From Streptomyces noursei (GTDB lineage Bacteria; Actinomycetota; Actinomycetes; Streptomycetales; Streptomycetaceae), in assembly GCF_016917755.1 (NCBI RefSeq), contig NZ_CP070326.1, positions 682,001 through 746,000 of the forward strand: a DNA stretch of 64,000 nucleotides. Direction: 5' to 3'. Within the stretch, counting starts at the first letter, position 1. Every line of letters begins with the position of its first letter. The notes under the pieces are model-generated. The model had not been told where the DNA came from and searched no databases. It saw only the letters and a list, made by a program, of their open reading frames with translations. Below, in pieces: positions 39,001-46,802 of this stretch. The position numbers and the translations under genes are program-made.

Positions 39001-39686
39001 ACTGGAAGACGCAGGAGGCATGGGCCACGCGTCAGGGCAAGACGGCGCCGCCCGAGATGGCCCACCTCGACTACCGGTGGCCCGTCCGGCTCGGCAACGC
39101 CGGGCAGAAAGGCGATGGTCTGATCGGCTACTTCTCCGAGGCCGACTACGGCACGTTCTACTCGGTGGCCACGCCGGGCGCGCACCCGCACACGGACTAC
39201 GTGGCGCGGATCTCCGATGCCAACTGGCCCAAGCTGCGGGCGGACTCGACGGACCGGACGCACCTCACGCTGCTGCTCGACCCGCTCGCCACCGTCCACG
39301 CGACCACGGACATCCTTCCCGTGACGGGTCTTCAGCTCCCGACCCGCTTCACACGGACCGCCATGGCCGCGATGCGGGTGGCGCTGCGGCTCAGCCCGGT
39401 GCTGACCACGACGCGGAAGGTCCCGGCCAAGGACGTGGGTGCGGGCGTGGGCGACGAGTCGTCCGGCTTCGTCAACGCCCTCGCCGTACCGCATCCCACG
39501 TCCCCGCAGGGCACGTGGGACTGGGCCGAGCTGGTCGTCCCGGAAGCGCCCGCCGACGCCGGCCCCGCACCGCAGTGGAACCACGAGTCGGTCGTGCAGA
39601 TCGACCAGACCGCCCGGCTGGACGAGAACGGCCCGATCGTACGCACCGGCTTCCTGCGCCTGTCCGGCGGCTTCACCACCAAGTGA
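36069..39686 (+). CDS. Cassette protein C2 (very large protein of unknown function)
   Basis: 1205 residues, the complete version of the C family. ATG 36069 has AGGAG about 9 nt upstream and lies in ATGGCTGA, overlapping the B2 stop by 8 nt. Conserved blocks: VPVNVDALVVNQDLRQRD, FPLVPNRWLVVRQVQG, GWVVESDFLDP, TAVGPGIMTFHIYQPYHENV, LYGLWWMHSLPLIPPQYRRE near residue 440, APWRQPWKPLLFQWRVEHW, FDGSHYQWTNG, RLSIVDEFGQSLDV, LLCYAPTGEPLG, YRWPVRLGN, GYFSEADYGTFYSV and LLLDPLATVHATTDILPV. Tryptophan-rich beta-strand composition suggests a large extracellular-type fold, yet no signal peptide is present. The function is unknown. Confidence 0.85.
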   Translation: MADRDDTLIVPVNVDALVVNQDLRQRDGQGFRRWRPNFNLLRHSLSPEVAPFTNEDPWNATQQGETDDKYKKYDGVYVRWELPDALRQGATRAESGRTEFPLVPNRWLVVRQVQGRDDLTAGWVVESDFLDPKDGTSRFMHPVRPDAGDPATTPYRSTIITTQIGKKQSINGSSTWSEPTDASRKELFLTAVGPGIMTFHIYQPYHENVFSLHDPLDGVDSGVVNYQVMGWYSDPAQEELRRRLDGTGATVASVLADLGWTVADLPGTWTPDSTTYCGRALQVRWDRKGSAPDSDRPQKTDVRDRIAVGSSADEAHAALVAKARAALPANSGNALDHTTDPALLHALGKGLLNTLDEPDGDVLAAQALHKGWFQQVPGGYVWRLADTADKGNVSGDPKSVTWSGVAPEHEAWLAELNGHQSAYDAAERELTALQERLYGLWWMHSLPLIPPQYRRERLYAEIDPANADGLAARVAAAQDDLKNKKLKAITDCLSGHPLPKGYELRKETLPPFYQVTDPTMVLAGAKSHTAYKPLTGDGSLICRMPSQIVNDGRANPFTSLQLGGLPSVASALLIEFACVLDPKVSYRSDIAPAPWRQPWKPLLFQWRVEHWQVPYGNPNSPNWTFDGSHYQWTNGSSATTAIEVTGRRFLVPLPQHTASGGLEQYAADHPDAATAEALTTAAAQIKDLDLLSQRLDRLTDAFALRDPAPGVSPPGRIGELIGDAFRHLPNPGMLPVPFKGWQDSGFTQIRAGQFAVNRLSIVDEFGQSLDVLLPGDAPTFVPKVGDSLHTHGKFVQPTDTGRFVQLPPRLLQAARLRFDFVAEHDDTRLVDLTANTTPVGAWIVPNYVDRSLLCYAPTGEPLGELRLELREGAGGAVTTMVGWGPLPDSQVNTIDALRDARPQLYAFARELAAKGPDAFADLLATVDHALAGIDPGNPYGDEVLGALLGRPLALVRARLGFELDGLPVADGGWQYALDWKTQEAWATRQGKTAPPEMAHLDYRWPVRLGNAGQKGDGLIGYFSEADYGTFYSVATPGAHPHTDYVARISDANWPKLRADSTDRTHLTLLLDPLATVHATTDILPVTGLQLPTRFTRTAMAAMRVALRLSPVLTTTRKVPAKDVGAGVGDESSGFVNALAVPHPTSPQGTWDWAELVVPEAPADAGPAPQWNHESVVQIDQTARLDENGPIVRTGFLRLSGGFTTK

Positions 39687-39733
39687 CTTCGAAGCACCCG
39701 CACCCGATCCCGATTCTGAAAGGAGCCGACTCC

Positions 39734-40966
39734 GTGAGCGAGCCGGACGCCCCCCTGCCCCTGCTGGACTACGCCATCATCAGCGAACCGTTCCCGTTGT
39801 ACGCGACGACCGGTACCGACGACCCCGCCACGGCCCTGCACATCGTGGTCTCGAACGGCGGTGGCGAGACCGTCTACTGCCGGGAGATCGTCTTCTCCCT
39901 ACCGCAGGGCAAGCTCGCCCAGAGCCTGGTCGAGGCCGACGCGGGCGACGGCCAGGCCGATGACTGGGACGTGGTGCGCCTCCAGCCCGGCGCGCAGACC
40001 CTCCTGCCGTCGGGTGAGTACGCCCGCTTCCAGGCCACGCCCAAGGGTGACGACAAGAAGAAGACGGGCGTTGCGGTCGACGCCTCCGGCCTCGTCATCA
40101 CCCTGAAGAACCTGAAGATCAGCTCCCGGCCCGGCACGGCCCGGATCGAGATCCGTGAGTTCGCCACCACGAACACGGGCCAGTGGCCCGACAACCCGCG
40201 CTTCACCAAGCTGGCACTCACGAAGTTCCCGGCACCGAAGATCCCGGCCATGGCGGTCTCCGACTTCACGGCGGACAAGCTGGAGGTGACGGCCGGCACC
40301 TCGCTCCGCCTCACGTGGAACGGCCCGTCGACGCTCGACTACACGGTCTCGCACGGCGGCAGCGCGCACCCGGTCGGCAAACAACACGCGTACAGCACGA
40401 CGATCGACCACGACACGACCTTCCAGCTCTCGTACGTCACGGGCGGGACCACGCGCTACCTGACGACCACGGTGACGGTGACGAACCCGAAGCTGACGGG
40501 GCTGGAGGTCGACGGCAACGTCACGGTCATTGGCGGTGCGATCACAGGAAGCAGCCTGAGCGTGGGCAGCGGCACGATCACCGGCGGTTCCATCACAGGC
40601 ACGAGCGTCAACGCCGGGAGCGGTGCCATCACGGGCGGTTCCATCACAGGAAGCAGCCTGAGCGCGGGCAGCGGCACGATCACCGGCGGTTCCATCACAG
40701 GCACGAGCGTCAACGCCGGGAGCGGTGCCATCACGGGCGGTTCCATCACAGGCACGAGCGTCAACGCGGGCAGCGGTGGCATCACCACCAGCGGAAGTGT
40801 CACGGATGGCGGCCAACCCTTCCTCCGCCGCGGCTCCAAGGTCCGGATCAGGAATAGCTACCACTCGGACGAAGGGCTGAACGAGGACAACAAGGCGTCC
40901 GGCGATGTCTCGCTGAAGAGGGTGGACAGCGGTAACTCGCGCTGGTACTGGTACCTGGACCAGTGA
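39734..40966 (+). CDS. Fibre-like protein D with Ig-like domain and 17-residue repeats
   Basis: A 410-residue protein from GTG 39734, with AAAGGAG 8 nt upstream and 47 bp after C2. The N-terminal 170 residues are a beta-rich domain of unknown type (PLPLLDYAIISEPFPLYAT). Residues about 175-255 look Ig-like (SDFTADKLEVTAGTSLRLTW, STTIDHDTTFQLSYV). Residues 267-351 are five tandem 17-residue Gly/Ser/Thr repeats resembling a phage tail-fibre beta-helix. The last 55 residues (RRGSKVRIRNSYHSDEGL, DSGNSRWYWYLDQ) look like a small binding domain. There is no counterpart within copy 1 in this window. By inference it is a needle- or fibre-like adhesin or tip of the assembly. Confidence 0.8.
   Translation: MSEPDAPLPLLDYAIISEPFPLYATTGTDDPATALHIVVSNGGGETVYCREIVFSLPQGKLAQSLVEADAGDGQADDWDVVRLQPGAQTLLPSGEYARFQATPKGDDKKKTGVAVDASGLVITLKNLKISSRPGTARIEIREFATTNTGQWPDNPRFTKLALTKFPAPKIPAMAVSDFTADKLEVTAGTSLRLTWNGPSTLDYTVSHGGSAHPVGKQHAYSTTIDHDTTFQLSYVTGGTTRYLTTTVTVTNPKLTGLEVDGNVTVIGGAITGSSLSVGSGTITGGSITGTSVNAGSGAITGGSITGSSLSAGSGTITGGSITGTSVNAGSGAITGGSITGTSVNAGSGGITTSGSVTDGGQPFLRRGSKVRIRNSYHSDEGLNEDNKASGDVSLKRVDSGNSRWYWYLDQ
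40532..40786 (+). repeat. Five tandem 51-bp repeats in gene D
   Basis: Five in-frame 51-bp units, encoding variants of GGSITGTSVNAGSGAIT and GGSITGSSLSAGSGTIT that partly alternate. Near identity at DNA level indicates recent expansion or homogenisation, so copy number may vary between strains. Confidence 0.85.
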
Positions 40967-41030
40967 GTAGTCATCCCGGGCCCTTGTGGTCCCGCCCGAG
41001 GATCCTGCTGGCCAAATGTGGGGATCAGGC

Positions 41031-41245
41031 GGCGAGGGTGAGGTCGAGGCGGGCGAGGCGGCTGGTGCGGGTGTGGCCAAGGGCCTCGCCGCCCAGGGCG
41101 CGCTCACGGTGAGCGAGGCCCTGACCGCCGCGAAGGCGGTCTCGGTCGGCGACACGCTCACCGTGTAGAAGGCACTGTCGGTGGGCGGTGACCTCACCGT
41201 CTCCGGACAGGCCACGATCAAGATGGACCTCGAAGCCGGATCCCA
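41031..41245 (+). pseudogene. Decayed fibre-like repeat fragment
   Basis: Downstream of D, one plus-strand frame reads GALTVSEALTAAKAVSVGD, TLTV, a TAG at 41166, then KALSVGGDLTVSGQATIKMD. The LTVxxALxVGGxLTV periodicity is that of phage-like fibre repeats. The premature stop and lack of a clear start mark it as a remnant, perhaps of a second D-like gene. Confidence 0.4.
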
Positions 41246-41249
41246 CTGG

Positions 41250-41538
41250 GTTTCTCCCTACAAGTTGAATAGCCCTCAACAACTCAGCCGAGCCGGAACG
41301 TTCCGCGAAGTACCCCCCGTATTCCGGCAGGACCTCCGGGTAAAGGTTGAAGAGATGCCCGAGCACCACCCCGCCTCGATTGTCCGCCGCCGGGGCGTCC
41401 CTCATCGCCGCGCGAATCTGGGACGCCGTCCAGCCACCCCGGCCCGTCACGGTCGAGCATGTCGATGGTCCAGGTGCACATGCGGTAGCCCAGCTCCGAG
41501 GGTAGGGAGCACAGCCGCATCTGCCATCGTCCGTTCAT
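41250..41538 (-). pseudogene. Frameshifted minus-strand gene remnant
   Basis: From ATG 41538 the frame reads MRLCSLPSELGYRMCTWTID, MLDRDG and then loses coding character near 41445; the neighbouring frame continues GRGGWTASQIRAAMRDAPAA, LGHLFNLYPEVLPEYGGYFA and ERSGSAELLRA. One frameshift would restore a single product. The family is not recognised; it is probably inactive. Confidence 0.35.
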
Positions 41539-41838
41539 CCCTACTCCCTGACTACTTTCATACGGTCCATCTTGGGCGGCCCGTCAGGAATCGACATGAT
41601 GGAAGTGTCGGCACATGGTTGATCTTGGTCGACAACCCGTCTACCAGGAGCTCACTGCTCTGTACAGCCCCGCGCTCCAACCCCGCCCCAACCTCGGGCC
41701 GGAGAGGCTCTATGCATCAGCCCTGCGCCGCGAGCACATCCGTACACCTGCGTAACCCCAGGAGGTCCGAGCATCATAAAGAATTCCTCCACGCTTTCCA
41801 GGGATTAACACAATATCCCCACCTAGCAGGAGTTCAGC

Positions 41839-42504
41839 ATGGATCAGTACCGGACGATGCCCCCGAACGTGGCACTGGCACACCTTCGCGGAGGCTTGCC
41901 GGACCCGCAGCCCTACACCTGTAACAACGGATATCTGCCGGCCGGGAGCTATGTCACCGAGTTCACGTGTAAGTTCAAGGTCCCGCCGACCCCAAAGGTG
42001 GTCGACCACCAGACAGTTTTCGTCTGGCCCGCGCTTTTCCCCAGCTACCTGCTCCAGCCCGTCCTCGGATTCCAGCCCGACGGTGGATGGTTCCTGTGGA
42101 CCTACGTCATTGACACCCTCACCGGTGATCACCACACGGAGAAGAAGTTCGGCTTCGCTCCGGGTGACGAAGTGAGCAGCTACATCACTCTCGTTGAGCG
42201 CGAGCCGAAGAAGTACACCTACGTACTCGGCTTCGATGGTCATGAGGAAACGAAGCTGCTCGCGGACGTGCAGGAGCCGAGCACGGACATCACCCTGTGC
42301 ATTGAAGGGTGGAAGGTCGGGGAGACGAGTCCGGACAAGGTGGATAAGCTGCCGCCGGAGGACTACTGGACCGTCTCCGACATCAAGGTCGTGTCGTCCA
42401 AGGGCATCCCCGACAGCCTCGACTGGGTTCGTCCCTATCCAGGCAGCAAGATCATTGATACCAGCGCCCAACACGGCTGCGTCGCAACCCCGTACCGGGT
42501 GTGA
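41839..42504 (+). CDS. Lectin-like beta-sandwich protein of unknown function
   Basis: A 221-residue protein from ATG 41839, with AGGAG 6 nt upstream. It is beta-rich and aromatic: GYLPAGSYVTEFTCKFKVP, VFVWPALFPSYLLQPVLGF, GWFLWTYVID, FAPGDEVSSYITLVE, and paired cysteines (YTCNNG, EFTCKF, LCIEGW, HGCVAT). This pattern suggests a concanavalin- or polysaccharide-lyase-like jelly roll, but no family is certain. There is no signal peptide. It lies 0.9 kb downstream of D on the same strand and may belong to the cassette 2 neighbourhood. GC is slightly lower than its neighbours. Confidence 0.7.
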   Translation: MDQYRTMPPNVALAHLRGGLPDPQPYTCNNGYLPAGSYVTEFTCKFKVPPTPKVVDHQTVFVWPALFPSYLLQPVLGFQPDGGWFLWTYVIDTLTGDHHTEKKFGFAPGDEVSSYITLVEREPKKYTYVLGFDGHEETKLLADVQEPSTDITLCIEGWKVGETSPDKVDKLPPEDYWTVSDIKVVSSKGIPDSLDWVRPYPGSKIIDTSAQHGCVATPYRV

Positions 42505-43384
42505 CGACGACCGCACCCACATGGGCATCCCGGTGCGTGCCCACCCCCAGAACCACCTCCCCCGCAGGACGGCGACGGCGGTTCTGCGGAGCAGGCGGCG
42601 TACTGGACACGGTCGATGTGGACATGCCTGCTCCCCTTCCAGTCCGATAGCGCGTCGGGCGGTCGGAATCGTGAGGACGCCACAACAATCGGCAGGCTCC
42701 CATCGGGACACGCTCCGTCGGCCCAGCACCGACAACGCGCCATCCCCGGCCAACGGCCGGCACTGTGACACCGGGATACCTTGGTCAGAAAGTCATGAGT
42801 CAGACCCTGAACCCGGGGCAGCACCCCCCATCCTCCCGCCGGCCAGAGCATCCCCACCCAGAAACACCGAGCATGCTCAACCCCAGCCCTCGGCACATCC
42901 CGGATCTGACTCCGGCCGATCGTTATACGGCACGGAAGCTGCCATCTTTGTTCAGGCGGCGCCGCCCGCTACAGGCACTCGAAGACACCACAACAGGATC
43001 GAGGAGCGGACCTCGCCGCCGAGGAACACCGAGACCCCACCCCTGCCAGAGTGACCATCACGTGTCACATCGCTATCACCAACACCGTCGACACACCTGG
43101 ACCACGATGGCCCCACCTGCGTGAACGGCATCGATGTAGACCACGTGGACGCCAGAAGACGGTTCCGCCTACCTGTGCCATGTGGTACCCAGTGCGGCCC
43201 CCAGAACCAGGGCTGGGGCGTCTTCTGGCCCGTCAGAGCGGTACTGGAGGGTGCGCGTCGGTGTCTCACTCACGCCCTGCACACTCTCACATCTCACCTG
43301 CACACCTTGATCCAGGTCTGCCCACGCCCCCGGCGCGCGCCCGCCTACGCACGGATGGTTCAGGCCGAGCAGGCCCGTCGCCCC
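42505..43384. other. Long region without a supported gene
   Basis: About 880 bases. All open frames are short and of poor composition on both strands. Around 43076-43165 the DNA resembles 26388-26480 beside the IS1182 (shared blocks CACCAACA, GTCGAC and GACCACG-GGACGCCA-AAGACG), so both may be relics of one element. Otherwise nothing is seen. Confidence 0.4.
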
Positions 43385-43855
43385 CTACGCGCCGGCGCCC
43401 AGCGCCTCGCACAAACCGCCCGTGACCTCACGCGCCCGCACCCGGCTCCCGCCACCCTCGCCTCCGCAGAGCGGGGCTTCACACAGATCCGCGATCCCCC
43501 GGTAGACGACTTCCGCGGCCTGCCGTGCCGTCTGCCCGGCGGTGAGAGCAGCCGTGCGAACCCCGAAGTAGCCCTGCACAGGCGAACGGACCGGCAGCTC
43601 GTCACTGCCGGCCAGGACGTCGTCAGCCGGCAGCGCGCGGACCAGCCCGGCCGCGGCGAGCGTTGCCTCCCTCAGCGCTGCGGTGCGTGCCGCGACCGAC
43701 CCGAACGCCTCGACGGACGTGAGGGCAGCGGCAAGCCGCTCGGCCCGGGTGCGTGCTTCGGCGTCCAGGCAGGCCAATGGGTACGGTCGCTCGGTGTCGC
43801 AGAACACGACCACCGGAGGCAAGGCGCAGAACGAGAGACGATCGTCCGTTCCCAT
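43385..43855 (-). CDS. Hypothetical protein, alpha-helical
   Basis: A 156-residue protein from ATG 43855, with AGGAGG 8 nt upstream. It begins MGTDDRLSFCALPPVVVFCD and is mostly Ala/Leu/Arg-rich helix thereafter (ARTRAERLAAALTSVEAFGS, AREVTGGLCEALGAGA). There is no signal, membrane segment or known motif. Good codon bias and a good ribosome site make it likely real. It stands alone between a gene-poor stretch and the isomerase-fold gene. Confidence 0.55.
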   Translation of the reverse strand: MGTDDRLSFCALPPVVVFCDTERPYPLACLDAEARTRAERLAAALTSVEAFGSVAARTAALREATLAAAGLVRALPADDVLAGSDELPVRSPVQGYFGVRTAALTAGQTARQAAEVVYRGIADLCEAPLCGGEGGGSRVRAREVTGGLCEALGAGA

Positions 43856-44114
43856 CGGTTGAACCTCCTGGGTTCGCACGTGGTACCGCACGGGATGGCT
43901 GCTCGAACGCGATACTAGGGCAGCGGAGTCGGCGCAGCATCAACTCACCCTGACGGGGCCGAAAGTGAGCCGTCCCACGGCGCAGGGCTTCGGCAATGCC
44001 AACGAAGCCGAGCACGGAGCCTCGGGCCGAGGGCCACCGACCGGCCTCGGCAGGTCCTGCCAGGCGACATTGCCGCGACCGCGCAGTCCACCAGTTCCAA
44101 GGCTGGTCTACTGG

Positions 44115-44909
44115 TCATGCCGATCTGCCGCGCCTGGGCCGTCCTGGCCCCGGGCGGCCGGCGAAGGCTTGCGCGATGGGCAGCCACTGCCGTGCTGTTT
44201 CTCCGGTGGTGGTCAGGGCGAGGTCGTCGCGGTGGCGGCGTTGGGTGGCGAGCAGGCAGAAGTGCAGGGCCGGTCCGGTGACGCGGTCCGAGGCGTCCTG
44301 CGGGCCCCAGGACCACAGTTCGCCGGTCGGGGCTTGCAGTTCCACTCGTACGGGGACCGTCGGGGTGGGCAGACCGTGCAGGGCGAAGGCGAAGCCCATC
44401 GTGCGGACGCCCAGGTGGGCGATGTGACGCAGGCGTGTGGTCGGCCGGCGGCGCACGCCGAGTGCATCGGCCACGTCCTGGCCGTGGGCCCAGGTCTCCA
44501 TGAGGCGGGCGGTCGCCATGGAGGGAATCTTCATGGGCGGGCCGAACCAGGGCACTCGGGCGTCGGCGGGGGTGGTGGCCAGGGTGTGGTGCAGGGCCTG
44601 ACGGCCGGTGCGCCAGTGGCGCAGCAGTGCCTCCGGGGCCTGTTGGGCCCCCTCGGCCGCACCGTCCTCGACCGCGTTCCCGTCGCGGGCGGCGGCGGCA
44701 CGGGCCTGCCCGCGGAACTGGTCGGGGTCGGTCACCGCCCGCTGTGCCCAGGCGTCGGTCCATGCCAGGTGGGCGATCTGATGGGCGACTGTCCACCCCT
44801 CGGCGGGTGTGGGGGTGGCCCACCGTTCGGCGTCCAGTGGCGCCACGATCGCGTCCAGTTCCTCGCTCTCCGCGTGAAGATCGTCCATTATTCCGCCGTG
44901 TTGGCTCAT
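44115..44909 (-). CDS. TIGR03084-type protein with mycothiol-dependent maleylpyruvate isomerase N-terminal domain
   Basis: A 264-residue protein of the DinB/MDMPI superfamily. The N-terminal four-helix domain contains GWTVAHQIAHLAWTDAWA, whose His residues match the zinc ligands, and ETWAHGQDVADALG, giving the third His. The C-terminal domain (LWSWGPQDASDRVTGPALHF) is the usual companion domain. Members use mycothiol or detoxify small molecules; the substrate is unknown. The start is ATG 44909, with GAGG upstream; ATG 44888 is an alternative. It lies downstream of the acyl-CoA synthetase on the same strand with a 129-bp gap, so it may share its transcript. Confidence 0.8.
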   Translation of the reverse strand: MSQHGGIMDDLHAESEELDAIVAPLDAERWATPTPAEGWTVAHQIAHLAWTDAWAQRAVTDPDQFRGQARAAAARDGNAVEDGAAEGAQQAPEALLRHWRTGRQALHHTLATTPADARVPWFGPPMKIPSMATARLMETWAHGQDVADALGVRRRPTTRLRHIAHLGVRTMGFAFALHGLPTPTVPVRVELQAPTGELWSWGPQDASDRVTGPALHFCLLATQRRHRDDLALTTTGETARQWLPIAQAFAGRPGPGRPRRGRSA

Positions 44910-45038
44910 CCCTCGTCCTCTTCTTCGCCGGTCAGCTGGTCGGTCTGCGGGCCGGCGACGTTGTGCGTGAAGGCCAGGACGCGGTAGCCGTCCATGGGGC
45001 TTGGCGGGCGGCGTTGTTGGCTGTATCGCGACTCGTTG

Positions 45039-46802
45039 TCATCGGGATTCGTCGGCCGGCGCGCCGGCGTCCACAGGTGGCACGGCCTCCTGGGGCTGAG
45101 GAGGCGGGAGGAGCCGGGGGACGACCTTTCCCATGGCGTTGCGGGGCAGGCAGGGCAGGAACACGACGTCACGTGGGACGCAGAAGCAGGCCAGGTGGGA
45201 CCTGACGAGGCTCTGCACGGATTCCTGGGTCAGGGCTGCCCCGGCGCCGTCGTCGGTGCGGACGATGTAGGCCACGAGTCTCTTGCGGAACTCCGGGTCG
45301 TCGGCGCCGACCACGGCCACCTCGGCCACCCCGTCTTCGCCTGCGAGGAGGTCCTCGACCTCACGGGGGTAGACGTTCTCGCCGCCGGAGACGATCATGT
45401 CGTCCGTCCTGCCGTCGATGAACAGCAGCCCCTCGGGCCCGATGTGGCCGAGGTCGCCCGTGCAGACGAGATCGCCGTGGCGCTCCTTGTCCGCTCCCGG
45501 GCGGGTGTAGCCCTCGAAGACCATGGAGTTGCCGACGAAGACACGCCCCACTTCACCGTCGGGGACGCGGTGTCCGGCCTCGTCCAGCAGGAGCAAGGTG
45601 GTGCCGAGTGGGGGCCGTCCCGCGGTCGCCGGGTGCGCGGCCATTTCGTGGGGCTGCGCGATGGTGGCCCAGGCGACCTCGGTGGCGCCGTAGAAGTTGT
45701 GGAGCACGTCACCGAAGCGCCGGCGGGTCTCCCGTACGAGGGAGGTGGTGAGGGCGGATCCGCTGGAGGCGAGGATGCGCAGTGCCGGCAGGTCGGGACG
45801 GTCGGTGTCGGGCAGCGCCACCATGCGCGCCAGCATCGTCGGCACCACCACCATCGCACCTGCCTGGTTCTCGCGGGCGGCTTCGAGGGAGTTCTCGGCC
45901 CGAAACCGGCGCTGTAGGACGAGAGTTGAGCCGAGGGAGAGGCCGATCTGGTAGTTGGCCCATCCCCAGCCGTGGAAGAGCGGCGCCGCGACGAGAATGC
46001 GCTCGCCCTCGCGGAACGGAATACGCGAGAGCAGGGCGGCGATGGGCATCCAGTTCTTCGGCTCCGGACGCTGGGCTCCCTTGGGGGTGCCGGTGGTGCC
46101 CGACGTGAGGAAGATGAGCCGTCCGCGCCGTGGCCGGCCGGGCAACGGCGCGCCGGTGCAGCCCAGTTCGATGGCCTTGGCGAGCCCCGTGGGGCCTGGT
46201 GAGTCACCGTCGCCGCCAGAGCCGCCGGTGCGGGCGAGTCCCTGGGGGCGGTGGTCCGGGGTCGTCCACGCCTGCAGCACCGGGGGCGCGTCCTTGATCT
46301 CACCCAGCCGTTCGAGGAACTCGCCGTCGGCGATCAGCAAAGTGAGTCCCTGTTCGGCGACCACGTCCGCGAGTTGGTGTGCGGACGCCTCGGTGTTGAG
46401 GAGGACCAGATCGGCACCGATGCGGGCGACGGCACCACTGACGAGGTGGTAGCCGCGGTGATTGCGCATCAGCACGCCGATCCGCGTGCCTTCACGGCTG
46501 CCGGTGTTCCACAGATACGCGGCGAGCGCGGCCGCGTCCTCGTCCAACCGCCGGTAGGTGAAGGAGCCCTCGTCATCGACGACGGCGATGCGGTCCGGCG
46601 TTTTCACCGCGGCTGAGGCAAGCGCACCACCGGCGGAGAAGCCGTACCGGCGGATCCGGCCGAGGGAGCGCAGCAGACGGTCCGGCCGCGTGCCGCCGAT
46701 CACGCCCGCACTCCTGAGAACGCGCAGGCCGGCGACCAGGTCGCCGGCCGCGGCCGGGCGGACGTGCGTGCCACGGACGACGTTTCGCGTACCGGCCTTC
46801 AC
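45039..46802 (-). CDS. Acyl-CoA synthetase (AMP-binding, class I adenylate-forming)
   Basis: A 587-residue enzyme activating a fatty or other carboxylic acid to its CoA thioester via an acyl-adenylate. Motifs are complete: the P-loop IFLTSGTTGTPKG, FYGATEVAWATIA, the ATP-binding Asp in CTGDLGHIG, the hinge GRTDDMIVSGGENVYPREVE, and the C-terminal lysine in NAMGKVVPRL. The start is GTG 46802, which overlaps the stop of the alpha/beta hydrolase by 4 nt (GTGA), so the two are translationally coupled. With the upstream PucR-type regulator they look like a small fatty-acid or ester catabolic unit. Confidence 0.9.
   Translation of the reverse strand: MKAGTRNVVRGTHVRPAAAGDLVAGLRVLRSAGVIGGTRPDRLLRSLGRIRRYGFSAGGALASAAVKTPDRIAVVDDEGSFTYRRLDEDAAALAAYLWNTGSREGTRIGVLMRNHRGYHLVSGAVARIGADLVLLNTEASAHQLADVVAEQGLTLLIADGEFLERLGEIKDAPPVLQAWTTPDHRPQGLARTGGSGGDGDSPGPTGLAKAIELGCTGAPLPGRPRRGRLIFLTSGTTGTPKGAQRPEPKNWMPIAALLSRIPFREGERILVAAPLFHGWGWANYQIGLSLGSTLVLQRRFRAENSLEAARENQAGAMVVVPTMLARMVALPDTDRPDLPALRILASSGSALTTSLVRETRRRFGDVLHNFYGATEVAWATIAQPHEMAAHPATAGRPPLGTTLLLLDEAGHRVPDGEVGRVFVGNSMVFEGYTRPGADKERHGDLVCTGDLGHIGPEGLLFIDGRTDDMIVSGGENVYPREVEDLLAGEDGVAEVAVVGADDPEFRKRLVAYIVRTDDGAGAALTQESVQSLVRSHLACFCVPRDVVFLPCLPRNAMGKVVPRLLPPPQPQEAVPPVDAGAPADESR

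Noticed and set aside
37683..39584. A 633-codon antisense frame over C2
   Set aside because: Shadow of the C2 gene; no recognisable motif and atypical composition.
40532..40786. The tandem repeats as a possible CRISPR or VNTR locus
   Set aside because: Units are contiguous without spacers, in frame and encode a regular 17-residue motif, so they are protein repeats.
42435..42896. A 153-codon minus-strand frame after the lectin-like gene
   Set aside because: Cys/Gly/Arg-rich composition, overlaps the 3' end of the real gene and has no ribosome site.
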